From Pseudonocardia sp. N23 (GTDB taxonomy: Bacteria > Actinomycetota > Actinomycetes > Mycobacteriales > Pseudonocardiaceae): a stretch of DNA of 64,000 bases. The translations under genes and the position numbers were made by a program. Shown piece after piece: positions 50,811 to 59,466 of this stretch. The notes below the pieces were generated by a model that saw nothing but the letters and a program-made list of their open reading frames with translations, was not told the origin of the DNA and did not search any database. The stretch's first letter is position 1. Each line of letters starts with the position of its first letter. The stretch is from assembly GCF_002583555.1 (NCBI RefSeq), contig NZ_BEGX01000077.1:114132-178131 (forward strand). Direction: 5' to 3'.

Positions 50811-51760
50811 CGCTGCGCTGTGCCGTGCTCGACGACTACCAGGGCGTCGCGCTCACCTCGGCCGACTGGACGGGCCTCGACGCGACGGTCGACGTGTTCG
50901 GCGACCACCTCGCCGACGAGGACGCGCTCGTCGCGCGGCTCGCCGGGTACGACACCGTCGTGCTCATGCGTGAGCGCACCCCGTTCCCGCGCAACGTCCT
51001 CGAGAAGCTGCCCGACCTGCGACTGCTGGTCACCACGGGGATGCGCAACGCGTCCGTCGACATGGCCACCGCCGCCGAGCGCGGGGTCACGGTGTGCGGC
51101 ACGGGCGGGGTCGCGACGTCGACCCCCGAGCTGACGTGGGCGCTGATCACCGGGCTCGCGCGCCACCTCGTCGCCGAGAACACCGGGCTGCGCGGCAACG
51201 CCCCGTGGCAGCAGACGATCGGCGTCGACCTCGCGGGCGCCACCCTCGGGGTGCTGGGCCTGGGGCGCATCGGGTCCCGCGTCGCGAAGGTCGGCCTCGC
51301 GTTCGGGTGCGACGTCCTCGCGTGGAGCCAGAACCTGACCGCCGACGCCGCGGACGCCGCCGGGGTGCGCCTGGCCGCGTCGAAGGCCGAGCTCGTCTCG
51401 GCCGCCGACTTCCTGACCATCCACCTCGTGCTCTCCGACCGCAGCCGCGGCCTCGTCGGGGCCGACGAGATCGCCCTGATGAAACCGACCGCGTACCTGG
51501 TGAACACGTCGCGGGCACCGATCGTCGACCAGGACGCGCTGGTCGCGGCCCTGCGTGACGGGCGGATCGCGGGGGCGGGGCTCGACGTGTTCGACGTCGA
51601 ACCGCTGCCCGCGGACCACCCGTACCGGACGCTGCCGAACGTCCTGGCCACCCCGCACCTGGGCTACGTCACCCGTGACGGTTACGCGATCTTCTGGCGC
51701 GAGGTCGTCGAGGACATCGCGGCGTTCGCCGCCGGCACGCCGGTCCGGGTGATCACGTGA
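50807..51760 (+). CDS. D-2-hydroxyacid dehydrogenase
   Basis: A 317-residue NAD-dependent D-2-hydroxyacid dehydrogenase. The cofactor motif is VLGLGRIGSRVAK near residue 146; the catalytic triad is Arg in VNTSRAPIV near residue 234, Glu in DVFDVEPLP near residue 263 and His in ATPHLGYVT near residue 283. Converts a 2-oxo acid and D-2-hydroxy acid. In this operon it could supply 2-oxo acids to the E1/E2 complexes. Its stop is 2 bases from the convergent alcohol dehydrogenase stop. Confidence 0.88.
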   Translation: MTLRCAVLDDYQGVALTSADWTGLDATVDVFGDHLADEDALVARLAGYDTVVLMRERTPFPRNVLEKLPDLRLLVTTGMRNASVDMATAAERGVTVCGTGGVATSTPELTWALITGLARHLVAENTGLRGNAPWQQTIGVDLAGATLGVLGLGRIGSRVAKVGLAFGCDVLAWSQNLTADAADAAGVRLAASKAELVSAADFLTIHLVLSDRSRGLVGADEIALMKPTAYLVNTSRAPIVDQDALVAALRDGRIAGAGLDVFDVEPLPADHPYRTLPNVLATPHLGYVTRDGYAIFWREVVEDIAAFAAGTPVRVIT

Positions 51761-51762
51761 GA

Positions 51763-52815
51763 TCAGCGGGTCGTGACCAGCACCTTCACCGCCGCGGTCG
51801 CGTCGAGCTGGGCCTCGAAGGCCTCCTGTACCCGCTCCAGCGGGACCCGGTGGGTGAGCAGTGAGGCGGTCGCGACGGCTCCCGACCCGATCAGGTCGAT
51901 CGCGTCGCGGAAGTCCTCGGGGGTGACGTTCGCGCTGCCGCGCAGCACCACCTCGCGCTGCACCGCGCGCATCGGCTCGAACGTCGTGGGGGAGTGGTAG
52001 AGCGCCACCAGGACGACGGTCCCGCGGGGGCGCACGATCTCCATCGCCCCGGCGACCAGCGCGCCGACGCCGCTGGCCTCCACCACGATGTCGGCCTCCC
52101 CGTCGCCGGTGAGCGCGCACAACGTTCCCGCGAGGGCGTCCTCGCCCAGCGTCGGGTCGACCGTCACGATGCCCAGCTCCTCGGCGACCGCCCGGCGCAG
52201 CGGCGCAGGATCGACGCCGACCACCGGCCCACAACCCCTGGCCCGCAACGTCTGCGCGGCCTGCAGCCCGATCGTCCCCAGCCCGGTGACGACGGCGCTG
52301 CGCCCCGGCCCAGGATCGGCGAGCCGCACCGCGTGCACGGCCACCGACAACGGTTCCACCAGCGTCCCCGCGTCCAGCGCCGCCTCGGGCCCGGCGTCGG
52401 GACGGTCCGGGAGCCGGTGCACGTTCTGCCCGAGCCGCGCGTCGGGGATGCGCAGCCGCTCCGCGAACCCGCCGGGCAGGCCGAACGCGATGCTGCGGGT
52501 CGTCCACCGCTCGCACAGGTGTGCGAGCCCGGCGCGGCAGCGGCGGCAGTCGCCGCACGGCTGGATCGGCAGCCCGGTGAGCCGGTCGCCCTCGGCGATG
52601 CCCTCGACGCGGGCGCCGACCTGCACGACCGTGCCCGCGAACTCGTGGCCCATGATCTGGCCGTCGCGGGCGCTGCCTGCGCGGAACTGTCCGATGTCGG
52701 AGCCGCAGACGCCGCAGCCGTGGACGTCGAGGACCACGTCGGCCGGGCCGGCGACGGGATCGGGGACGTCCTCGACCTCGATGCGGCCCTTGCCACGGAA
52801 CACCCCGGCACGCAT
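51763..52815 (-). CDS. Zinc-dependent alcohol dehydrogenase (MDR family)
   Basis: A 350-residue medium-chain dehydrogenase: catalytic zinc ligands in GCGVCGSD near residue 34 and GHEFAGTV near residue 56, the structural zinc site with four cysteines in PCGDCRRCRAGLAHLC near residues 86-101, and the NAD motif VTGLGTIGLQAAQ near residue 166. The pattern fits threonine/sorbitol-dehydrogenase-like enzymes acting on polyols or secondary alcohols. ATG 5 bases after GAGGAGG. Divergent from the AraC gene, its likely regulator. Confidence 0.88.
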   Translation of the reverse strand: MRAGVFRGKGRIEVEDVPDPVAGPADVVLDVHGCGVCGSDIGQFRAGSARDGQIMGHEFAGTVVQVGARVEGIAEGDRLTGLPIQPCGDCRRCRAGLAHLCERWTTRSIAFGLPGGFAERLRIPDARLGQNVHRLPDRPDAGPEAALDAGTLVEPLSVAVHAVRLADPGPGRSAVVTGLGTIGLQAAQTLRARGCGPVVGVDPAPLRRAVAEELGIVTVDPTLGEDALAGTLCALTGDGEADIVVEASGVGALVAGAMEIVRPRGTVVLVALYHSPTTFEPMRAVQREVVLRGSANVTPEDFRDAIDLIGSGAVATASLLTHRVPLERVQEAFEAQLDATAAVKVLVTTR

Positions 52816-53039
52816 GACGCCTCCTCGCCGGCCGAAGTGTCCTGCGTCGGCAGGGCCGGCCGCGGCGGACGCTACCGGCGCTGCTGCGTCCATCGCGCCG
52901 GTGCGGCGTGGATGCACATGCAACGGTGCGCGGCCTGCCAAACCGCGCGCTGCGGGTTGAGGGGGAACGGGGCCGTGGGTCACGCTGGACGGGTGGCTCC
53001 GGGCGACGGCCGGACGACCACGACGGAAGGGGCGAGGCG

Positions 53040-54044
53040 ATGACTGCCCTGTCGACACCGATGTCGACGAGCACGACCGGGCCGGTGGACGACGCATCGG
53101 AGAGCTGGCGCGTCGACCCCAGCTCGGTCCGGCCCGTGCCGGAGTGGGAGGACGTGCTCGCCGCGACACACGTCGCGTTCGACGTGCGGCTGCCCGACAT
53201 CGGGCGCTTCGCCGGCCGCGTCGAGCGGCGCCACTTCGGCGACCTCGACCTCGTCGAGTGCTCCTGCACCCCGTTCGCCGGGCGCCGCACGTCAGCGCTG
53301 ATGGGCGACCCCGGGGAGGACCACATCGGGCTGCAGATGGTGCTGCGCGGGGCGGAGAAGGTCATCCGGTCCCGCACCGAGCACCACGTCCTGGAGGCAG
53401 GCGCGGTCGGGCTGTGGGACGGGTCCCGTGCCGTCGGCGTGGAGGTCGTGGAGCCGTTCACCAAACGCACCCTGATCCTCCCGCGCGACCTCGTGCACGC
53501 GGTGAGCCCGCGGCTGGCCGACGTGGGCTCGGTGACGTCACTGGAGAAGCGGCCGGGAACCCGGCTGCTCGTCCGCTACGTCGACGCGCTCGCCGCCGAG
53601 CTGCCACTGCTCGACGAGCGCACCGGTGCCGCGGCCGCCGACGTCGTCCTGGAGCTGCTGCGCGCCGTCGTCGAACCGGGGATGCCCGAGACCAGGGAGG
53701 CACGCCGGGAGGCGTTGCGCGCCCGGGTCCGCCGCTACGTGCGTGCGAACCTGCCCGACCCCGGCCTCGGCCCGGAGACCATCGCAAAGGTGCTCGCCAT
53801 CTCGGTGCGGACCCTGCACTCGGCGTTCGAGGACACCGGCGAGTCGGTCGCGGCGCTGGTCCGCCGGTCGCGGCTGGCCCGCTGCCGCGAGGACCTCGAG
53901 GAGCCGACCGCGGGCACCGTCACCGAGATCGCGTTCCGGTGGGGTTTCTCCGATGCCACGCACTTCTCGCACGTCTTCAAACGGGAGTACGGCATCTCCC
54001 CGCGCGACGTCCGACGCGCTGCCCGGGAGACCGCCGCGAGCTGA
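53040..54044 (+). CDS. AraC-family transcriptional regulator
   Basis: A 334-residue regulator with an AraC_binding_2-like N-terminal half (VAFDVRLPDIGRFAGRVERR, HIGLQMVLRGAEKV near residue 97, VGLWDGSRA) and a C-terminal double HTH (LGPETIAKVLAISVRTLHSAF near residue 246 and EIAFRWGFSDATHFSHVFKREY near residue 296). Likely an activator of the divergent alcohol dehydrogenase and/or the downstream E2-E1 operon. ATG preceded by GGGGCGAGG. The ~225 bases between it and the divergent gene hold no clear consensus promoter. Confidence 0.86.
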   Translation: MTALSTPMSTSTTGPVDDASESWRVDPSSVRPVPEWEDVLAATHVAFDVRLPDIGRFAGRVERRHFGDLDLVECSCTPFAGRRTSALMGDPGEDHIGLQMVLRGAEKVIRSRTEHHVLEAGAVGLWDGSRAVGVEVVEPFTKRTLILPRDLVHAVSPRLADVGSVTSLEKRPGTRLLVRYVDALAAELPLLDERTGAAAADVVLELLRAVVEPGMPETREARREALRARVRRYVRANLPDPGLGPETIAKVLAISVRTLHSAFEDTGESVAALVRRSRLARCREDLEEPTAGTVTEIAFRWGFSDATHFSHVFKREYGISPRDVRRAARETAAS

Positions 54045-54088
54045 TCCCGTCGCCCGGCCCGCGCCGGGGGTGCACGCATCGACAGGTA

Positions 54089-54106
54089 ATCGGGCGCGTA
54101 CCCGAT
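54089..54106. promoter_or_regulatory. Small dyad upstream of the E2 operon
   Basis: ATCGGG-CGCGTA-CCCGAT (54089-54106), 123 bases before the E2 start and after the AraC gene. A possible regulator site; too short to be confident. Confidence 0.3.
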
Positions 54107-54228
54107 GGCTCACAACGGGTCCTGACGGCGACGCTTGTCCTACCCCGTGACGCGGCGTGCAACCGTCGACGCCCGCCGCGTCGCGGGGCCGCCGCGGAGC
54201 CGTGGCGGAGGACGGGGCGAGGAGCGCG

Positions 54229-55581
54229 ATGACCGGCACGGGCCCCGCGGCCGTCGACGTGCGGATGCCGAGGCTGTCGGAGTCGATGGCCGAGGGGACG
54301 ATCGTGCGCTGGCTGCACGAGTCCGGCGCCGCCGTCGCCCGCGGCGACGAGCTCGCCGAGATCGAGACCGACAAGGCGACAGTGGCGTTCGAGGCCGACG
54401 CGGCCGGGGTGCTGCACATCCTCGCCGCCGAGGGACAGACGCTGCCCGTCGGCGCCGTGATCGCCAGGGTCGGCGGTACGGGTGCCGACACGACCACGGC
54501 AGGGACGACCACGGCAGGGACGACCACGGCAGGGACGACCACGGCAGGGACGACACCGGTGCCGGACCCGGCGGCCGACGCGGACACCACGCGGGCGGCC
54601 GGCCCGGGACCCACCGGACAGGACCGCGGTGCGGCAGGCACGGGCGAGGGGCCCGGGTCCGGCGTGCCGGGGACGGCCGCACCCGGTGCGGTGTCCGGGG
54701 CGGAGCCCGGACCCGCCCGGGTGCGGGTCGCATCCTCCCCGCTCGCGCGCCGCCGCGCCCGCGAGCTGGCGGTCGACCTCGCCACCGTGACCGGTACCGG
54801 CCCGCACGGGCGCGTCGTGCGGGCCGACATCGAGTCCGCCGCCGAGTCGGCAGCCGCCGGGTCCTGCAACGCCCGCGGCGCCGTGGCCCCGTTGCCGCGC
54901 AGCAGGATCCAGGTCGTCACCGCCGAGCGCATGGCGCGGTCCGCCCGCGAGATCCCCGCCTTCGCGCTCACTGCCGACGCCGACATGACCGCCGCGCTCG
55001 ACCTGCGCACCGCGCTGGCCGCTGCCGCCGACCACGTCGGCAGGCCGGCGCCGACGGTCACCGACCTCGTCGTCGCTGCCGCCGGCCGTGCCCTGCGCCG
55101 CCACCCGCACGTCAACGCCGGAGTCCCCGACGGCACCGACACCCCGGCCGGCTACGGGCGGGTCAACGTCGGCGTCGCCGTCGAGACCACCGCGGGGCTC
55201 GTCGTCCCGGTCGTCAGCGACACCGACACCCGGACCCTCGGCGGGGTTGCGGCCGCGAGCCGCGCGGTCGTCGCCCGGGCCCGGGAGGGCCGGCTCACCC
55301 CCGCCGACCTCGACGGCGCCACCTTCACCGTCTCCAACCTCGGCATGTTCGGGGTCCGCGAGTTCCAGGCCGTCGTCATCCCCGGGCAGGCGGCGATCCT
55401 CGCCGTCGGCGCGGTACGCCCGGAACCGGGCACCGGCCGCACGGTCATGACGCTCACCCTCGCCTGCGACCACCGCGTCCTCGACGGGGCGGAGGCCGCC
55501 CGCTTCCTGCGCGACCTCGTCGACCTGCTCGCCCATCCGCACACCCTGCTGCTCGACGTCCCGGGAGGGGCAGCCACATGA
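54229..55581 (+). CDS. Dihydrolipoamide acyltransferase (E2) of a 2-oxoacid dehydrogenase complex
   Basis: A 450-residue E2: lipoyl domain (residues ~8-80) with lipoylated lysine in EIETDKATVAFEA near residue 50; a Thr/Ala/Gly/Pro linker (~85-160) containing a tandem pentapeptide; a peripheral-subunit-binding domain (SSPLARRRARELAVDL and GTGPHGRVVRADI near residues 167-203); and the catalytic CoA-acyltransferase domain with VSNLGMFGVREFQAVV and the active-site CDHRVLDGAEAARFL near residue 415. It is the only E2 in the window and heads a coupled operon with two E1 pairs. ATG with GGCGAGGAG upstream. Confidence 0.92.
   Translation: MTGTGPAAVDVRMPRLSESMAEGTIVRWLHESGAAVARGDELAEIETDKATVAFEADAAGVLHILAAEGQTLPVGAVIARVGGTGADTTTAGTTTAGTTTAGTTTAGTTPVPDPAADADTTRAAGPGPTGQDRGAAGTGEGPGSGVPGTAAPGAVSGAEPGPARVRVASSPLARRRARELAVDLATVTGTGPHGRVVRADIESAAESAAAGSCNARGAVAPLPRSRIQVVTAERMARSAREIPAFALTADADMTAALDLRTALAAAADHVGRPAPTVTDLVVAAAGRALRRHPHVNAGVPDGTDTPAGYGRVNVGVAVETTAGLVVPVVSDTDTRTLGGVAAASRAVVARAREGRLTPADLDGATFTVSNLGMFGVREFQAVVIPGQAAILAVGAVRPEPGTGRTVMTLTLACDHRVLDGAEAARFLRDLVDLLAHPHTLLLDVPGGAAT
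54490..54549 (+). repeat. Four perfect 15-base tandem repeats inside the E2 linker
   Basis: Unit ACGACCACGGCAGGG at 54490-54504, 54505-54519, 54520-54534 and 54535-54549, coding for TTTAG-type pentapeptides in the flexible linker after the lipoyl domain. Copies are identical at base level, which suggests recent slippage expansion; length is a multiple of three so the frame is kept. Confidence 0.85.
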
Positions 55582-56459
55582 GTGGAACCGACGTCCTCGG
55601 CTCGTACTGGACCGTCGCCGGCCCGGTCGAGATCGGGACCGGCCGCGAATGGAGCCTGTTCGACTGGCCCGACCGCTGCGCCCAGGCCGCGCGCGTCGGG
55701 CTGACGGGCCTCGGCCTGTGGCATGCCGACCTCGAACACCTGCTCGAGGAGCGCACCCTCGGCGAGATCCGGTCGATCTTCGTCGACTCCGGCCTGCGCG
55801 ACCTGGAGGTCGAGTTCCTCAACGACTGGTTCGTCGAGCCCGGCGACCCCCGCCGGACCGCGTCGGACGCCCAGCGCGACCTGCTGTTCACCGCCGCCGT
55901 CGAGCTGGGCGCCCACCACATCAAGCTCGGGAACCTCAGGCGTACCGAGGCGTCGATGGCGCAGCTGACTGACGGCTTCGCCGCGATGTGCGCCGACGCC
56001 GCGGACCGCGGGGTACCGCCGCTGGCCTACGAGCTCATGCCCTTCGACGTGAACGCGCCGTCGATCGCCGGGGTGTGCGAGATCGTGTCGGCGTCCGACC
56101 CCGCCCAGGGCGGCATCGCGATCGACACCTGGCACCTCGGCAAGCTCGGGATCACCCCGGGTGACCTCGCGGCGATCCCGCCGGAGCGGCTCACGTTCGT
56201 CGAGCTCTCCGACGGGCAGGTCGCGAACATGCCCGACCACAGCCGGGAGACGACGCGCCACCGCAGGCTGCCGGGCGAGGGCGAGTTCGACATCACCGGA
56301 TACGTGGCCGCGCTGCGGGGGCTGGGCTACCGCGGGCCGTGGGGCGTCGAGGTGCTCTCCGACGCGCTGCGCGCACTGCCCGTCGAGGAGATCTTCCGGC
56401 GGACGGCCGACACGACCTCCGCTGCACTGGCCGCGCCGGTCGCGGCGGAAGGGGCGTGA
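55578..56459 (+). CDS. Sugar phosphate isomerase/epimerase-family TIM barrel
   Basis: A 293-residue xylose-isomerase-like TIM barrel: WSLFDWPDRCAQAARVGLTG near residue 25, LEVEFLNDWFVEPGD near residue 75, AHHIKLGNL near residue 113, AYELMPFDVNAP near residue 150, GIAIDTWHLGKLG near residue 178 and FVELSDGQ near residue 206 supply the expected metal ligands. It sits between E2 and the second E1 pair, sharing bases with both, paralleling the TIM-barrel gene beside the first E1 pair. Function unknown. Confidence 0.77.
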   Translation: MSGTDVLGSYWTVAGPVEIGTGREWSLFDWPDRCAQAARVGLTGLGLWHADLEHLLEERTLGEIRSIFVDSGLRDLEVEFLNDWFVEPGDPRRTASDAQRDLLFTAAVELGAHHIKLGNLRRTEASMAQLTDGFAAMCADAADRGVPPLAYELMPFDVNAPSIAGVCEIVSASDPAQGGIAIDTWHLGKLGITPGDLAAIPPERLTFVELSDGQVANMPDHSRETTRHRRLPGEGEFDITGYVAALRGLGYRGPWGVEVLSDALRALPVEEIFRRTADTTSAALAAPVAAEGA

Positions 56460-57487
56460 CGGCGATGGACCGCGTCGGGACCTACCGGCAGATGGTGCGC
56501 ATCCGCGAGTTCGAGGAGCGCGTCAAGCGCAGCTTCGCCGAACACCCGGGCGTCATCCGCGGGCACACCCACCTCGCCGACGGTGCGGAGGCGTCGATCG
56601 TCGGGTCGATCGCCGCGCTCCGGCCCGGCGACCAGGTCATGGCCACCTATCGCTGCCACGGCTACCCGATCGCGCTCGGCAGTGACCCCGGGGCCCTGAT
56701 GGCCGAGATCTACGGCAGGACGACGGGCATCTGCGGCGGGTACGGCGGCTCGATGCACCTCGCCGATCCCGCCCACGGGTTCCTCGGCACGTCGGGGATC
56801 GTCGGCCAGTCCATCCCGCAGGCCACCGGCGCCGCCTACGCCGCGCAGGTCCGCAGCGCCGGATCCGCCGCCCGCACGGGCGACGTGGTTCTCTGCTTCT
56901 TCGGCGACGGCGCCAGCAAACAGGGCGCGTTCCACGAGTCGCTGAACATCGCGTCGCTGTGGAAGCTGCCGATCGTCTACGTCATGGAGAACAACAGCTA
57001 CAGCGTGTCGGTGCGCGTCGAGCAGGAGGACGCCAACGCCGCCGCCGGGGAACCGTTGGCCACCAAGGCGAAGGCCTACAGCATGCCGGGCGTGACGATC
57101 GACGGTGGCGACGCCGACGTCGTGCACGCGACCCTCGCCGAGGCGGTGGCCCGGGCCCGCGCGGGCGAGGGGCCGACGCTCGTCGAGTCGCTCGTCTACC
57201 GGCTCTCCGCGCACGGCAACTCGATCGCCCCGCCCGGGGTGCCGCTGCACTACCCGGAGCACGAGGCCGTCACCGTCTTCGGCGACGTCGCCGAGTACGA
57301 GGCCGCGAAGCGCGGCGACCCGGTCCCGCGCTACCGCGGCGCGCTCGTCACCGGCGGCGTCCTCGACGCCGCGGCGGCCGACGCGATCGTCGCCGGGGCG
57401 GTCGCGGAGATGCAGGGCGCGGTCGACTTCGCGCTCGCGAGCCCGGATCCCGATCCGGCCGCGGCCCTGCGGTTCGTCCACGCCTGA
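56456..57487 (+). CDS. 2-oxoacid dehydrogenase E1 component, alpha subunit (copy 2)
   Basis: A 343-residue E1 alpha: MVRIREFEERVKRSF near residue 13, MATYRCHGYPIALG near residue 62, GGYGGSMHLADPAHGFLG near residue 95 and TPP motif GDGASKQGAFHESLN to MENN near residues 150-182. The GGSMHLAD block is like acetoin-dehydrogenase AcoA. GTG start sharing bases with the preceding stop; an ATG three codons in is an alternative. It forms a pair with the next gene. Confidence 0.9.
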   Translation: MTAMDRVGTYRQMVRIREFEERVKRSFAEHPGVIRGHTHLADGAEASIVGSIAALRPGDQVMATYRCHGYPIALGSDPGALMAEIYGRTTGICGGYGGSMHLADPAHGFLGTSGIVGQSIPQATGAAYAAQVRSAGSAARTGDVVLCFFGDGASKQGAFHESLNIASLWKLPIVYVMENNSYSVSVRVEQEDANAAAGEPLATKAKAYSMPGVTIDGGDADVVHATLAEAVARARAGEGPTLVESLVYRLSAHGNSIAPPGVPLHYPEHEAVTVFGDVAEYEAAKRGDPVPRYRGALVTGGVLDAAAADAIVAGAVAEMQGAVDFALASPDPDPAAALRFVHA

Positions 57488-57523
57488 TCCCGTCCGACGC
57501 ACGTACGACCCCAGGAGCACGTG

Positions 57524-58507
57524 ATGGCCCGCGAGATCACCTACATCGCCGCGATCATGGAGGGCATCCATCAGGAGATGGCCCGCGACGACGACGTCCT
57601 GCTGATCGGGCAGAGCGTCGGCGGCAGCCCGGAGGACCCGTTCGTCGCCACCTTCGGCCCCGACCGGGTCCGGGTCACCCCGATCTCGGAGACCGCGGAG
57701 ATCGGCATGGCCGCGGGGGCGGCGCTGGCGGGCAAACGGCCCGTCGTCGACTGCACGATGGCCGAGTTCCTGCTCGTCGCCATGGACCAGGTGGTCAACG
57801 AGGCCAACCGGTTCCACTACATGTCCGGCGGCCAGGTCACCGCGCCGCTCGTGCTCAAGGCCGGCTACGGCTTCACCGCGGGCTGGGCGGGCCAGCACAC
57901 CGGCTCCATCTACGGGATGTTCATGGGCGTCCCCGGCCTCAAGGTCGCGCTGCCCTCGACACCCGCGGACGCCAAGGGGCTCATGGCCACCGCGATCCGC
58001 GACGACAACCCGGTGCTGTTCCTGCACCACTACCTGCTGACGCTGGAGACCGGTGACGTCCCCGAGGGCGAGCACCTCGTCCCGTTCGGGCAGGCCGCGA
58101 TCGTCCGCCCGGGCACCGACGTCACGATCGTCGCCACCGGGTGGACGGTGCACCGGGCGCTGGAGGCCGCCGAGGAGCTGGCGGCCGACGGGGTGTCGGT
58201 CGAGGTGATCGACCCGCGCACCATCGCGCCGCTGGACGTCGACACGATCCTCGCGTCGGTGGCGCGCACCGGCCGGCTGGTGCTCGTGGACCAGGCGACG
58301 AAGCACGCGTCGGTGTCGGCGATCGTCGCCGCGGAGGTCGCCGAGGCCGGGTTCTCCTCACTACGGGCGCCGATCGTGCAGGTCACCGCCCTGGACGCGC
58401 CGATCGCCTACGCCAAGCCGATGGAGGACTTCGTGCTGCCCGACGTCGGCAAGATCGTCGCCGGGGTGCGCCGGGCGGTGGACGCGACCGTCGGGGCCGG
58501 CCGGTGA
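57524..58507 (+). CDS. 2-oxoacid dehydrogenase E1 component, beta subunit (copy 2)
   Basis: A 327-residue E1 beta, the most divergent of the three in the window. It keeps VTPISETAEIG near residue 53 with the TPP-activating glutamate, MAEFLLVAMDQVVNEANRF near residue 80, and VIDPRTIAPLDVDTI near residue 222, but reads LLIGQSVGGSPEDP where others have GED, and AGQHTGSIYGMF in place of the QHSQSLEA loop. The substrate pocket is therefore probably different. ATG 57524 is chosen over GTG 57521 because of spacing from AGGAG. Confidence 0.88.
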   Translation: MAREITYIAAIMEGIHQEMARDDDVLLIGQSVGGSPEDPFVATFGPDRVRVTPISETAEIGMAAGAALAGKRPVVDCTMAEFLLVAMDQVVNEANRFHYMSGGQVTAPLVLKAGYGFTAGWAGQHTGSIYGMFMGVPGLKVALPSTPADAKGLMATAIRDDNPVLFLHHYLLTLETGDVPEGEHLVPFGQAAIVRPGTDVTIVATGWTVHRALEAAEELAADGVSVEVIDPRTIAPLDVDTILASVARTGRLVLVDQATKHASVSAIVAAEVAEAGFSSLRAPIVQVTALDAPIAYAKPMEDFVLPDVGKIVAGVRRAVDATVGAGR

Positions 58508-59466
58508 CCACGGCGGTCACCGTGGACGCCCGGGTCCTTCGCGACCTCCTCGCCACGATGTGGCGCATCCGGGCGTTCGAGGAGCAGGTCGGCGCCCTGA
58601 AACGGGCCGACGAGGTCCACGGGCTCATCCACCTCTCGATCGGCGGCGAGGGCGTCGCCGCCGCGGTCTGTCGCCAGCTGCGCGACGACGACGCCGTGTA
58701 CAGCGGACACCGCGCCCACGGCCACGCCGTCGCGAAGGGTGCCCCGCTCGACCGCACCATGGCCGAGCTGATGGGCCGCGACGGCGGGCTGTGCCAGGGG
58801 ATGGGCGGGTCGATGCACCTCGTCGACGTCGCGCACGGCTTCCTGGGGGCGACCGGTGTCGTCGGCGGCAACATCCCCCTCGCGCTCGGCTCCGCGCTCG
58901 CCGCGAAACAGCGCGGCACCGACGTCGTGGCCGTCGTGTTCTTCGGCGACGGCGCGGTGCAGGCGGGGCTGTTCACCGAGTCGGTCAACCTGGCGACGCT
59001 GTGGCGGCTGCCGGTGCTGCTGGTCTGTGAGAACAACGGGTTCGCCGAGTTCACCCCGCGCTCGGCGCACACCACCGTCGAGCGGGTCGGCGACGTCGTC
59101 GCGCCCTACCCGTTACCCCGACAGACCGTCGACGGCAACGAGGTCGCCGACGTCTGGTCCGCGTTCTCCGCGCTGCTCGCCCGCGCCCGGGCGGGGGAGG
59201 GGCCGGCCCTGCTGGAGTGCCTCACCCACCGGCTGCGCGGGCACTACGAGGGCGACCCCGACCGCTACCGCGAGGCCGTGTCCACCGAGGACTGGCAGCG
59301 CAAGGACCCGATCCTGCGGCTGCAGCGCGCGGGCCACGACGCCGGCTGGCTTCCCGCCGGCGAGCCCGCCGAGCTGGAGAAACGTGCGCGCGCCGAGGTC
59401 GAGGACGCCGTGACGTGGGCGCGGTCGAGCCCCTTCCCGTCGGCCGTACCGGAGGAGCTCCGATGA
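58504..59466 (+). CDS. 2-oxoacid dehydrogenase E1 component, alpha subunit (copy 3)
   Basis: A 320-residue E1 alpha: MWRIRAFEEQVGALKRADE near residue 19, VYSGHRAHGHAVAKG near residue 75, GGSMHLVDVAHGFLGATG near residue 102 and TPP motif GDGAVQAGLFTESVN to CENN near residues 149-179. The GTG start overlaps the copy 2 beta stop and its own stop overlaps the next beta start, so copies 2 and 3 are made from one message. Confidence 0.9.
   Translation: MTTAVTVDARVLRDLLATMWRIRAFEEQVGALKRADEVHGLIHLSIGGEGVAAAVCRQLRDDDAVYSGHRAHGHAVAKGAPLDRTMAELMGRDGGLCQGMGGSMHLVDVAHGFLGATGVVGGNIPLALGSALAAKQRGTDVVAVVFFGDGAVQAGLFTESVNLATLWRLPVLLVCENNGFAEFTPRSAHTTVERVGDVVAPYPLPRQTVDGNEVADVWSAFSALLARARAGEGPALLECLTHRLRGHYEGDPDRYREAVSTEDWQRKDPILRLQRAGHDAGWLPAGEPAELEKRARAEVEDAVTWARSSPFPSAVPEELR

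Noticed and set aside
52816..53039. Promoter between the alcohol dehydrogenase and AraC genes
   Set aside because: A TTGAGG-like element exists but no matching -10 at a normal distance; not strong enough to list.
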